Below are positions 48,301 through 59,080 of a stretch of DNA of 64,000 bases, one piece after another; positions within the stretch are counted from its first letter, which is position 1; the number at the start of each line of letters is the position of its first letter. Under the pieces are notes generated by a model that worked only from the letters and a program-made list of their open reading frames with translations, was not told the DNA's origin and made no database searches. This stretch comes from Ulva prolifera (lineage: Eukaryota; Chlorophyta; Ulvophyceae; Ulvales; Ulvaceae). Made by a program: the position numbers and the translations under genes. Where the stretch lies: contig CM041204.1 in NCBI GenBank assembly GCA_023078555.1, positions 2,139,985 to 2,203,984 on the forward strand, in the 5' to 3' direction.

Positions 48301-51300
48301 CTGTGTAATAAATATGAGTATACATGAATATAAATATAGTAGAGAGACATACATGAGATTTTGTGTCCTGTGCTGTGGGAAGCTGTTCGTGGCTTTATGT
48401 GCATGATGCATGCCTTCCGTTGTCAGTGGTCGCGCGCGGACTGGGTTCAGCGAAGCTTTTCATTTAGTTTATCTTTTCAGTGGCGCCGCTACACCCTTTC
48501 ATGGCACACTAGAGGATTTGAGATGATCGAGGCTTCAGCGACCCCGCGTCCTGCTGCATGCATTCAATGCTGTCGGCACCTGGCTGCTGCGTACAGCTTC
48601 CCTGTGTGGAAATCATGATCCTGTGTGAATGCGCTACGATACCCCGCTCTCTGAGCTATGGCGCTGCTGGAGGAGATGGTTTCCTGCTGGCTGTAAGCAA
48701 GCGCTGTCTGCTGCAACGGCTGTGACATTCATGAGGTTCATGCATATGAGACGGAGGGCTGCGCGGTTGACGACTAGCTGCTTCCTTGTGTGGCTGAATG
48801 CCTGCGTTTTTTTTAATTGTGAAGGCGCTTGTGTAGCTTCTCATGTGCAACTGCAGTGCATTTGCCCCTACTAGTCAGTTATGGGCGTGCACGGAAATGG
48901 TGAATGAGTAGTCTAGTCTAGTCCGGACTGCAGGCTGCACTGGAGCCGCTCTACCGTGCCCTTGCTTGGGGCGTGGGTGTGGAGCTGAATCGTCGCGGGG
49001 ACATCATCGTAGTCATGCCGCGCCTGGAGATGGCTGCCGTGGATGTTGTGGTCACGCATGCGCCGGCGGCTTCATACGTGGCTGCGGCACGGGAGACGGG
49101 TGCGACGGCTGAGCGGGCGGAGGACAGGAAGCGGGATCGCTTCCGGCGGCACGTGCCTGATCATGCCGCATTCTGGTTTGTTCCGTTTGCCGTCGAATCG
49201 TGCGGCTTCATGGGCAAGGCTACAGTGAGATGCATCGGCCAGTTGGGGGATATCGGTGTGGCTGCTGCTAGTGGGCGCATCTCCAAAGGCGCGTTTGTCC
49301 AGTGGGCGCTGCGGGTGCTGTCGGTGTCGTTGCAGCGGGGCAATGCGGACATGTATCGGAAGTCTTGGGCTTGTCATCTCTCGGGAGCAGGGGTTGCGGT
49401 ATGAGGCGGGCCTGGAGGACGCCATCCTGCCGGACTGAGGTGTGGGTGCGGTCGTAGTGTGATTGTGTGTGTATGTGTTGCTGCCAGTGTTGATTCGGAT
49501 GAGATTCGGATGAACAGTGTTGATTCGGATGAGATTCGGGTTTGGTGTCTGTCTTCTCCCCTTCACTCAAGAGTGATCTTTTGTAACCTTTGTCCAGTAG
49601 TCTAGTCTACGCCTGCCTCCTGCGGTGGTGTCTGCGATCATGCCCGGCCTCTGTCCTTTCCAACCACATACATAGAAGAGTTGCATACATCGACTTTGTG
49701 ACAAATGGTTTGCGCCAGTTGAATGAATGAATGTGGCGTTGTGCAAAGGGAATGCTTATGTGCTCCGTCTAGGTCTTCAATCTGTGGCAGGTGTTGCTGC
49801 TATGGCTGTGGTGCGGTGCGAGCTCGTGCCCAGACTAGTGCCATGCACGCGATTTGCGAGTTGCGAGTTGTGGATTAACCGACGGGGAACCTGTTGCATG
49901 CCTGGCCTCTCATACATAGAAGCCTACAGCTGAGAAACCTACCTCTAGATGGTAATAGAGGTAGATGTAGGCCAAGGGAATGGAGAGGTGCCTGCAGGTG
50001 CATGCATGACAGGAGATGCCTACCCACGTCCAACCCGAAAACAGCGCTGAATCACAGGACACCTACCGAACCACCCACAATGTGTTGTAGTTTGTGCTGG
50101 GGCTCTGCCATACAATGGCACGGGCTATTGTGCTTTGTGCCTTGGGTACGGGGCTAGGGGGCTAGGGTGATACGTATAGGCACCTCAGAGCACAAGTACA
50201 ACATATCTGATTGTTGTAAATTTGGCGGTTTCTTGGTGCCTCCCGCCTCTATCCTGATAAATTACAAGTTGTAATACAGTATCTCCAAAATCCACTGATT
50301 CTTATGGCGTCTTGCCAGGTGCAAGACGAAACGGCACCATGTGCACCACGAAATGGCACCATGTGTCATATGACATCGACAAGGTATCATGATGGTGGCA
50401 TGGCAAGCAACATGGTGGCCCTTGCCCACTGACCCGCATTAATTGGGGTGGTGAGGTGGCAGTCTCAATATTACACCTGGCCCACCCCTTGGGAAGTTTG
50501 CCTCACTCAAGAGCATTGGGCATCAGGCCCTCATGCATGGGGTATTGGACCCTGTATGGCAGCTGTCTTGCTAGGAAAGGCAGACACGTGAGGGCAGGTT
50601 GACGTGTCCAAGGCAAGCCACTGCGGCAACGGGAGGCCTCGTTCACAGGACAGGCACACTATAGGTAGCTACCAGTGGCATGCATTGAAATGCTGTAGCC
50701 GCCATCGCTATGCTGTTGCCATTGTAGATCTTGCAGCATCTAGTGGGTACAGCTTGGGTGAAAATGACTGGAGTGGAGCAATTGGAGGCGTTTGTGGCTT
50801 CAACTGTAGCGTGTTGCATTGTTAGCAGGCTTGGACCATTGAATCAGGTCATCTTGGACACTTGGCTGGTTTGTCAGCTGACGCCTGTCCCTTAGTGCAG
50901 CCTTGGTGGCAGGTGCGTATGGCATTGGTGTTTTTAATATGGTGTCATGTGTAACGTAAAGTAACTGTTGTGTAATTCAGTCACATCCATCAATCAAACG
51001 GGACCACTTATGTCATCTTTGTGTTGAAGCTGTTGACTGTTCTGTTCTGTAATTAACTGAAGTCTCCTGTGTACATACTTCAAGTGCAGAATGCGCATGA
51101 GATGCATGTTTGAATTCTGGCATGCATGCATGCATGCAGACTCCCGGGTGTCTAGACTCTTGGGTTCGATTTGGTAACACATGCAATATTCCTCCATGAC
51201 TGTGATCACCGTGTAGCATAAAAAAAACAACCCCCTGTCATTTTGCTGTCATTTTGTAGCAACAAAACAACCCCCTCGGAGGTACAAGGAAGATCAGCAG

Positions 51301-52324
51301 TCCAGCAGTCGGCAGGCAGGTGGTTCACACCATTGCACAGCAGGATGCCATGCAGCCTTTCGTCCATGTTCAAGGTTGACCTCCCCTTCAGGGTGCCGCT
51401 GCTCAAGTTGGCTCCCAGGGCCACGCCCTCGTCCTGTGTGAACCCACCAATGACGGGAAGTGGCAGAAGGCTGTTTGTCTGTTCCTGCTGTGCTCCGCCG
51501 AACCCCGACCCTACATATACTGTACACTGTGAGATCCTACCACTGCCCCTGCTACAAGCTCGATCTCTAGACCTAGCCATCAGCTTGAACGCTAGCTCTG
51601 GCCTGAGCTGACCTGACCACAGAGTCCAGTCAGACTTGCTGCGTGCCACTGCTCCAAGGTGTGGCCACAGCACGCCAAAAGCTTGTCAGTGGGCCCTTGG
51701 CCACAGGGGCACTTGCTGCGTGCCACTAGGCTGTGGGTGTGGCGTGTCGGAGTGGCGCGCTGCAGCAACGACAGCGTGGACACGACAGGAAGACGCCTGC
51801 ATCTGATAATGGCGTTGCACAATTTGTGATCGCCACCCGGACGCTGAGCAGCGTGGAAGAACGGGGCACATGGCGGAAGCGCACTCGGCATGAAACAGTC
51901 GCTGGCGGCGGCGAGCCACGCGGCCGCAACTGCAAAGCAGCCCGGGCCGCCCCCGCCACGGCCGCCGCCGCCGTCCGCTGCTGTTGCGCCGCCCCTGCAG
52001 CCGCCACCGCCGTCCGCTGCTGTTGCGCCGTCCGTGCACATCGGCTCATGCAGCCGCACTGAGCCCCCCGCCCGTCGCCGCTTGCACGGAAGGCAGTGGC
52101 TGTGCTGAGCCGCGCCGCTGGGGCCGGCGTCCGGAAGGTCAGCGGCGGCGGCGCGTGCGGCGGCGCCCGCGGTGGCGCTGTGGCGCAGGGAGACATGCGG
52201 AGGCGGAGCCCGCGCGAGGGAGTCATGTGGCTGCAGCAGCAGGTGACGGTGTCATGCATGCAGACGCTCAAAATTGTGCATGCATGCGCACCCGCCGCAC
52301 CGGATCGTGGTTGCGTGCAGACCG

Positions 52325-52363
<39 letters not shown>

Positions 52364-53159
52364 AAAAGTGTATCTGTGTCAGCGTATTTGAGCATGTCCA
52401 ATGGAGGCCCGTGCCTGGTGACTCATATGCCGGCCTAGCTATCCATGTGACCCCCCACACACGTGAACAGCTCAACCCAACACACCCAACATCATGTTCC
52501 CAACCCAACATCAAACGCGGCCGCAGAGTGAGTCCCAGCGCAGGTCCATTACAGACAGAACCAGGACCTCTGCAGCCCTGAGGACAAAGCAGGTGTCAAG
52601 TAAACTAAACTTGAATTTTCTGAGCCGTAGCCTGAAAGGACATCCACAACTCCGAATTAACGGGACCACACATGCCGAAGGGGTGAATCACCTCGAAACC
52701 CCCCTCAGACGACCGTACGGAACTCACAGGGCCTCCTCCTGTGCTAAGCGAGATGGTCACGCACGGCCGTTTCGATTCCCCAAAGCGCATGCAGAATCGA
52801 GCCCACAACCTCATGAAAAGGAGGGGGTAGCTTTCATACCGTCCTCAACCCATTGGATAGATGTCTGAAAAAAAGAGGGAGGGGGGGGGGGGATGCAGCG
52901 CACGTAGAGGTTCTCCATGTCGAAATCGCCGCGCAGCGCCGCGAGCCCGACGGCGTGCAGCAGGCTCGCGGCGTGCACGGCGGCGTCGAGGAAGCGCATG
53001 TGCGCGCGTGCTGCGCGCTCCGTGGCGCGGCCGTCGGCCTGGCGCGGCAGCGTCTCGCGGTCCGCCGCGACGCCGAGCACGACGGCCTCCGCAAGGCGGC
53101 CGCCCAGCGCCTGCAGCTGAGTGCTGCCGTGCCAGTAGCGGTGGTAGCTCAGCGCCCCC
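42386..53159 (-). CDS. Bestrophin-family anion channel with a very long C-terminal tail, 5' end not found
   Basis: Bestrophins form pentameric anion channels; algal members act in thylakoids in bicarbonate or chloride transport. Readable exons, in coding order: 53159-52904 (SYHRYWHGSTQLQALGGRLA and DFDMENLY), about 47506-47341 (ERVHVVHAWLQQLLLQRVAA), 46740-46593 (TLVDTPFPFAWAQAASGLLL, membrane segment), 46011-45817 (MNEVAAELAEPFSHNPNQLP, the family signature), then tail exons 45394-44993, 44740-44261, 44023-42992 and 42661-42386. From the third exon onward, all junctions keep phase. The tail, about 730 residues, is rich in Ser, Ala, Pro and Gly and looks disordered. The first transmembrane exon upstream of 53159 was not found. 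The exon at 47.5 kb needs either an unusual acceptor or a missing small exon to keep phase with the first. The 5.4-kb intron there carries transposon ends, a dispersed repeat and long G runs. Confidence 0.78.
45789..45811. repeat. 23-base G run in a bestrophin intron
   Basis: The run begins 6 bases inside the intron that follows the LPSMPH exon, so on the gene's sense strand it is a C tract directly behind the gtgcgc donor. Confidence 0.95.
47583..47651. repeat. 23-base unit repeated three times
   Basis: The unit GCATATGTAACAGCCGAATG plus CGA occurs at 47583-47605 and 47606-47628, with a third copy at 47629-47651 differing at two positions. It lies in the large bestrophin intron. Confidence 0.9.
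47906..47926. repeat. 21-base G run in the large bestrophin intron
   Basis: Uninterrupted G on the plus strand, C on the sense strand of the bestrophin gene. Confidence 0.95.
48921..49595 (+). mobile_element. 5'-truncated retrotransposon copy of a third subfamily (element D)
   Basis: The interval is bracketed by a perfect 14-base repeat AGTAGTCTAGTCTA at 48907-48920 and 49596-49609. It encodes an endonuclease C-terminus in one frame up to about 49404: RRGDIIVVMPRL, AAVDVVVTHAPAASYVAAAR, ETGATAERAEDRKRDRF and FWFVPFAVES, with the Asp, Glu and Lys expected of a PD-(D/E)xK fold. A 30-base unit is repeated twice in its 3' UTR near 49486-49540. It is inserted antisense in the bestrophin intron. 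Confidence 0.78.
49610..49666 (+). mobile_element. Short 3'-end fragment of an element-A-like retrotransposon
   Basis: The sequence ends ATGCCCGGCCTCTGTCCTTT, then CCAAC, closely matching the 3' terminus of element A. Only the last few tens of bases of UTR remain. It lies between element D and element E. Confidence 0.55.
49679..49910 (+). mobile_element. 5'-truncated retrotransposon copy (element E)
   Basis: A degraded copy of the last 60-odd codons of element A (NVALCKGNAYVLRLGLQSVAG) with a short 3' UTR ending CCTGGCCTCT. It is flanked by a perfect 12-base repeat CATACATAGAAG at 49667-49678 and 49911-49922. A small GAAT duplication interrupts the frame compared with element A. It is inserted immediately next to the 3' end of an older fragment. 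Confidence 0.75.
52326..52358. repeat. 33-base G run in the large bestrophin intron
   Basis: Uninterrupted G on the plus strand, hence C on the bestrophin sense strand. This is the longest homopolymer in the window. Confidence 0.95.
52599..52797 (-). repeat. Dispersed repeat family, long copy, minus strand
   Basis: Reverse-strand counterpart of the copy at 23207-23405 over its full length, with scattered substitutions. It lies in the bestrophin intron in the sense orientation of that gene. Confidence 0.75.
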
Positions 53160-54822
53160 CTGCATGCATGCAGCTTGAGGACACGCATCACCTCAGCCTC
53201 CGGGTGTGTTGTACGAACCCTGATGCGATGTGCGTCACCCCCTCCCTGCGAGATGCATTCAGTCGACTGAAGTAGCTTTTCAGGTGATTCACCCTTTCAG
53301 CATGTGGTCCGGGTTACCCGGACTTGCCAATGCCCGATGCGGGTATGGCTAAGTAACTCCAGTTTCACTTCACCTTGCTGTATCGGTGCCCCGGTGTGGC
53401 CACAGGTGTTTTGGCCCTGCAGGCCAGCTGGCAGGCGCGGTTGTGCTGGGTGCCCATGTTTGGGGCCATCCCAACGCAAGGGAATACAAAGCAAGGCAAT
53501 TCGACATGCTTGGGGGACCGGGCTCGATTGCCCCTCTCTGGTGCCCATTGCGCAGATATCTGCATATGAGCAGTCAAATGTTATGTAGGCAGCACGCATG
53601 GGCCCACATGCATGCAGCCCTGCCTTGCGCACACCGCACAGATAGCTCACCAGCGCGCAGCGATGATCCTCGGATTGCCGCTATCGATGCGATGCCGTGT
53701 CGCGCGATGTGGTGCTCTACCACGGAGTGCCGCAGGGCCTTGTGGCCTGACCGCATGACCAGCGCGGGGCAATGGCGAGCATGTGGGCGTCCACACACAA
53801 ACTGCCAGCGCACTGTCGCGGACGTTCGACAGACCCTGCTCCACTGAGCAAAAAAATATGTGTACATATTGGGATACATAAACAAATATGTATACATGTA
53901 CTCCCATCCACGTGGATGCTGTGTGCCGCCCTTCTCGTGTGCCGGCTGCTCTGCGCCTGAAGCCCGCAGTGTCTTCATCGGAGACCCACAGCGGGCTTTG
54001 GTGTGCCGGCGGCAGCAGCCCGCCATTCAAGCGTGCTTTCCTCTCGAGGGTGCATCACGGGACTCATGTGGCCGTCTGCTGAGGCCTTCGTCAGGCCAGA
54101 GGAGAGGCGGTAGCTTACAGGAAGCAGGGCCATGAGATGAAACACAGCTCTGTGATACAACGCACAAGCCTGAGCAGTGTGCAGTGTGATGCAGTCGGGT
54201 CATGGTCACCGCGAGCAAAGTCTTGCCGCGAGGCCTGAGCACTATGCTCACGAGTTGCAGCTCAGGTGCCTGCTTAGATGACTGACTGCAGCCCAGTCAT
54301 TTCATGCTCTGTGCTGGTTCCCTTGATCTCTGGATGCCACGCACACACTCGGCTGCAGATGCAGCTTTATCTGGCCACGTTGCAGAGTGAGATGGTGGAT
54401 GGCTTGCAATGGCAGGCTTGTGTGTTGTCAGACAGGGCAGCCATGTGCTATGCGTGGGAGCGGCATGCTCACAAGGCCGCTATCCCATTGGCGGCCTCAG
54501 TACCGTTGCATCCAACGATAGTGCAAGATGGGAGTTGAAATGGGCGCCCCAGCGATGCGCGAGGGCGACAGCAGCGATTTGCTCATCCCGGTGTTAGTCC
54601 AATGGCCGTGTGCTGAACTCACAGAGGAACACTTTGCTGTGCCGTATCCGCACAGCAAAGCCCGTAAAGGTAGCAATTGTTCCACCTCAATTGAGTCCGG
54701 GAAGCATTGAAGACTATTGGGGGCCGCACGCTCAACAGCCCTTCGGAACCAAGGCTCACAAGTTGCCGCGAGTGAAATATGCCACCGCAGGCGCTGATTG
54801 TGTGCCAGGAGTCACGAGTCTC
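53160..54822. other. Upstream part of the bestrophin locus, no exon identified
   Basis: Expected to contain bestrophin exons encoding the first membrane segment, ending with two bases of a split codon. I found none with hydrophobic content and correct phase. It does contain a diverged dispersed repeat. Confidence 0.4.
53281..53372 (+). repeat. Dispersed repeat family, diverged copy
   Basis: Shares the CACCCTTTCAGCATGTGGTCC block and the CAGTTTCACTTCACC-like tail with the other copies but is clearly older or from another subfamily. Confidence 0.5.
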
Positions 54823-55175
54823 TCAAGAGTGCACAGTATTCAAAGCAATGTGTGATCCCTCCGCAAGGCGTGATGCTGGTCGAGTTAACTGGTCGTGCAA
54901 TTTGTACACCGTCATTACGTTTCTGACTGCACAATTGAACATGCAATGACGCCACACGTGTAATACAATCACGTCTAACCTGTAGAAGCACGCCTGCCGA
55001 CCGCGGAGTGTGTACAGGACAGCCTGCGCATGCCGGTGACTCTGGCTGACGGAGTGGCAAGCAGACATGCAGGATGGTGACGTGCGCACCTACACACGAT
55101 GATTAGCGCCACGATGATGACGAAGATCGGGAAGGCGTCCGCATTTTGCCATGCCCGCTGCAGCTCCTCTTTCAT
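54823..55175 (-). CDS. Possible small single-pass membrane protein
   Basis: Two exons, 55175-55094 and 54926-54823, join in phase (donor gtaggt, acceptor gtgcag) to give 61 residues. The product starts MKEELQRAWQNADAFPIFVI, continues with a hydrophobic VALIIV, then a basic FRNVMTVYKLHDQLTR and a polar tail. The layout (short charged N-terminus, W/F-P before one membrane helix, Arg just after it) recalls small complex I accessory proteins of the NDUFA4/B12D type, but I see no decisive motif. It may be a fragment of a larger gene, as the frame is open upstream of the ATG. Confidence 0.35.
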
Positions 55176-58100
55176 GTACTTGCGTAACAGAAGTGTCGCA
55201 ACAGCTGCCAACGTCGGCAGTGGCAGAGCCCGAGGAAACGCTGAGCCATGCCAAGCAGTGGACGTCCATAGGCCCCAGTAGGAGTTCGAATATTTGATCA
55301 TGACAATACTTGCTGTGTGTGAACATTGGTTGCAGCCGGCCAAAAGCCTGTCCTTCACTGCACGGCCGTGTACAACAGGCTGCTCCAAGGGGCAAGCAAG
55401 AAGCCATCTGAAAATTGAATGCAACACGATGCGTATGCTTCTCGAGGTGCTTTGAAATTAGCTCCGAGTACGCTGCAGGGGGAAAATGCCAATGGTAAAC
55501 TGAATGTTGGGCGTGAGCAGTCATACTTGTGATGACAGGTATAGGCGCGATCCGGGTGATGGCCATCCTGCGTCGAATGTTCTGCTCCACTGAGGCATGA
55601 ACCTGAACAGGTTTGCAGCTGTAATTTATACGCCATCGCAAGGAATCAGCGCATGGGCTGCGCTTGCACGGCAGATGCAACTATGGACGACAGCAGCCCC
55701 CAGCCCCCTTTTCCGTCGCACAGCAAGACGTGGTGCGCGACTTCCGCGCTTTCTTTGGAATGGGAATTACGCAACGACTGCTTGCACATTGCTCGGTACA
55801 CCGACATCAGATCCTGTCATGAGCACCGGGCCCGGATGCAGCACGATGGCAGCGCAGCCAGTGCAACCTGTAGAAAGTATGAAACCTTGACGTCTAGTCA
55901 CCGCTCGGCACCATGTACTGCGTGTACCATTATTTCGCGCTCCCCATGTCGAAGTTCTACGGCTGTAGATGGCTGTTTCAAGATGTTGACGGTGTCACCG
56001 TCACAATCAGCAAGCTGATCGATATTGTCAAAAGCACACCAGCATGGGCCCCGAAGCACTGCGGCTGTCTATGCATAGGCTCTCGATTGCCTGTATGCTG
56101 CGTCCCAGGTGGCAGAGTTCCGGGACGACCGTGACCGCTCGCAAGGCCACCCTCGGACGCGCAACTCCGTTCCACATATGCGCTGCCTGTCCCCCATGAT
56201 GGCTGCAATATGTGCTCAAGCGTACCTTCGAAGCATACAATGCAGCTGCAGCGGTGATGCAACTGTGCATCGCGACAAGCGGTGCATCATTCCTGACACG
56301 CCCGATCCGTCCACCAAACGCAGGAACAGATTACCAGGTGCATGGCGGAGCACCAGATCAGACGACCAGGCCTTACATCACAAGCAGTGATCCAAAGATT
56401 CAGATCCACACGATCGCACTCAATCAACCCTAAAAAAACAACAACTACAGGCACCCCGCCCGAGGCGGCTGCCCTTCGCACGAATACTCCTGGCAACTCC
56501 ACCGCATGTAGATACCACCATGGCAGCAGGCCGATCACTTACTATATGCCATGCTGCATCATACACCTGCCCGCTCCTCCGTCATGCGGGCATCAAGACC
56601 ATATGCACCATCACTCCAGTCCGCTAGCCCCAGGGGCCTGAGACACACAGATGCCCCGACTGGCAGCTGCGTAATTTACATTACGTAAAGTCAAGTAGAT
56701 TTGACTAGTACCCAATGTAAAGTCCAGTACATTTAAATTTCCTGTGCTGTATCCTGAAGATGCCATTGACAACTCCGAATGCCAGGGACCACATGCCGAA
56801 GGGGTAGACCACCTGGAAACCCCCCTCAAACAATCGTACGCAACTTGCAGGACTCCTCGCGTGCTCGGCGAGGTAGCCGCGCACGGCTGTCTAGCAAGTT
56901 CCAAGATCTCGGGCCATTGTATGGCAGAGCACCCACGCAAGACAGCCAACACGCAGCAGCAAGGCATCGACTCAACGAGCAACCACCATCTCACACACCG
57001 GCCGATGAGCCGGGATGAGGTGTCCCGCACTGAGACGTCTCGCACGAAACACATTGATCTCCTCGTCGTCCGCGGAGGTGCAACCGCAAATCAGAGGCTC
57101 TGCGGCACGGAAGCCATGCAAACGGGTACCCATATGCAGGTGCGGCGCAGGGACGGGGGGATCGGCCCCCGCCCGCGCCTCTGACGCAGCGCTAGGCCGC
57201 GCACCGGGCATGCTGCCGGGACCACCTGTTGGAGGGCGAGCGCTGCTGGTGCACTCCATCATGTGATTCGCGAGCCTTGCCGTCGCCGCTCCAGCACGTC
57301 TCCGCCAGTGAGCGCCACGGCGCGTTGGCAGTTCTGCCCCATCTGTGCAGGACGACTCAGCCCCGGTGCGAGGGCAGCATGCATGAATCCTGGGCACCAC
57401 GGTCCTCCCGTGCCGAATCGCCAACAAAGTAGCCCAACGATCAGTCCAGCTGCAGCACAGGGTCTCACAGTGCATGCATGGCCGGTGGTACGATCTGCCT
57501 CTCCAGCTTTGGCCTTGCAACACAACACACACAGAGTGCATGCGGCGCCCGGGCCTGCAGGAGAAGGGCACTGCCCATGGACGCATGCGTGGACATCGTT
57601 GGCGGACGCCGAGTCCAGCAGGAGAAGGGCACTGCACGCCACAGCATGCTGCGCTTGGAATGGCGCGACAGCCACTGCTTTGCAGAGCCTGTGGAGAGCT
57701 TGTGTGCATGTCTGTGGCCTCACTGCTGCCTGGTCAGTCGAGGTATGGCAAGGTAGACATGGCAAGGTACACAAAGAGATGTGGCCGTCCTGTTGAAGAC
57801 AGTGATCGTTCGGCACTGTCATCGATAATGTGACATGTGGCAGACATGGTGTGGGTCAGGTCACAGTTACGGCCCTGCGTTCATACGTACTCTTCGATGC
57901 GCCGTTTGGATCCAATGCAACATGTACAAGCTCCAGCAAGCCATTGACTGTGCAGCAAGACGTACGCGTCGAATGCATCATAGATGCAAATGACTGCACG
58001 CGCAGCAAAACTACAGACCATTGTTCATTCAAAATCATTTGAATCATTCACAGTCTATTGCAGCTTGTCACTCATCAGGAGCTCAGACCTGCCGACCATG

Positions 58101-59080
58101 ACCAGCTCGGTGGCGCCACCCGCTGCAGATGTCGATCATACGCAACCTGATACGTTGTTGTAGCTATACATGAGGCTTCAAGCATTCGACGATGGAACCG
58201 CGTCACAGGTATCTGCCTGGCTCGCGCGTGGCTACATGTGCCTGAAAGGACTGTGGCGCAACCGACTGCGTACGAGAGATGCCGCTGCGCCTGCGTTGCA
58301 CACCGATCGAAGGCCCTTATTAAGAATCGTGCCAGTGAACAAACTGCACCAGTGTCCCAGATTACTTTGTAGTCGGGTCTTACCTATCATTTGATTCATT
58401 TGGTATTAGACTTGCACCTGATTTGTCGCACTCCACAGGACGCCGGACTTCAGTGACGATGTTCGGTTGCAGCAGGAATACAGCTAACGGATCAAACCCG
58501 AACAGCCGTCGTGTTTCATGCCATGTAGTCACATCCCGCCCATCTGGTGTATCCCGGGGTGTCTCTCTGCTTACAGCGCCAAGACCTCCATCTGATGCAC
58601 AACGCGACGAGGCCGCGCTGCTGGAACAGTCCGCTGTAGGAATATCAACAGACGTACGAAGCCTATATTTGCGACTGCTTGTTCGTTTGTGCATGTACTC
58701 CCCGATCAGTCTTGTGTCGGGGTCGTGCTCTGGCACATACAGCGGGCAATTTTGCGCTCGTGTTTTTGCCTGCACGCCACTGCCACATCCAGATGTGCCA
58801 ACGCTATCTAATATACTGTATAGTGTGTCTGATTGCAGTAGCCGTCGTACCACGCATGATGTGACGTTGTGTTGGTCCGGTTTAGCTTCTCGATTCCGAT
58901 TTAACGCACGCGAGCTCCCGCTGCGTTGGACCTGCGATCCCAAAGTCGGCGCTAAACATCATGGAACGTCAGTAAAAGCGTGGCTGATGGACTCGGTATA
59001 CAAATTGTCAAAGCGAGGAAGAACTCAGTCAATTGGTGCGATGTGCCGTGCGCTCACCAGCTCGACTGCCGTATCTGCAG
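55176..59080. other. 3.9 kb without a confidently recognised gene
   Basis: Several open frames of 60-240 codons occur on both strands, none with a domain I recognise. One plus-strand frame ending near 56433 has protein-like composition but no identifiable family. A 20-base segment, GCAGGAGAAGGGCACTGC with flanks, is duplicated near 57557 and 57618. The right end, from about 58400, should include the 5' exons of the PAP2 gene. Confidence 0.35.
56688..56886 (-). repeat. Dispersed repeat family, diverged long copy, minus strand
   Basis: Read on the minus strand it contains TTGAGGGGGGTTTCCAGGTG, ACCCCTTCGGCATGTGGTCC and GGAGTTGTCAATGGCATC, matching the 23.2-kb copy, followed by a longer and different A/T-rich tail. 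Confidence 0.65.

Noticed and set aside
51206..52514. Minus-strand frames of 155-262 codons, including a Gly/Ala/Pro-rich stretch
   Set aside because: No family resemblance. The region contains a tandem duplication (near 51966 and 52007) and a G run, and lies in the bestrophin intron.
52740..52797. tRNA-like A and B boxes in the dispersed repeat
   Set aside because: GTTTCGATTCCCC resembles a B box, but no foldable tRNA was found, and truncated copies lose this end instead of the opposite one, which does not fit a SINE head.
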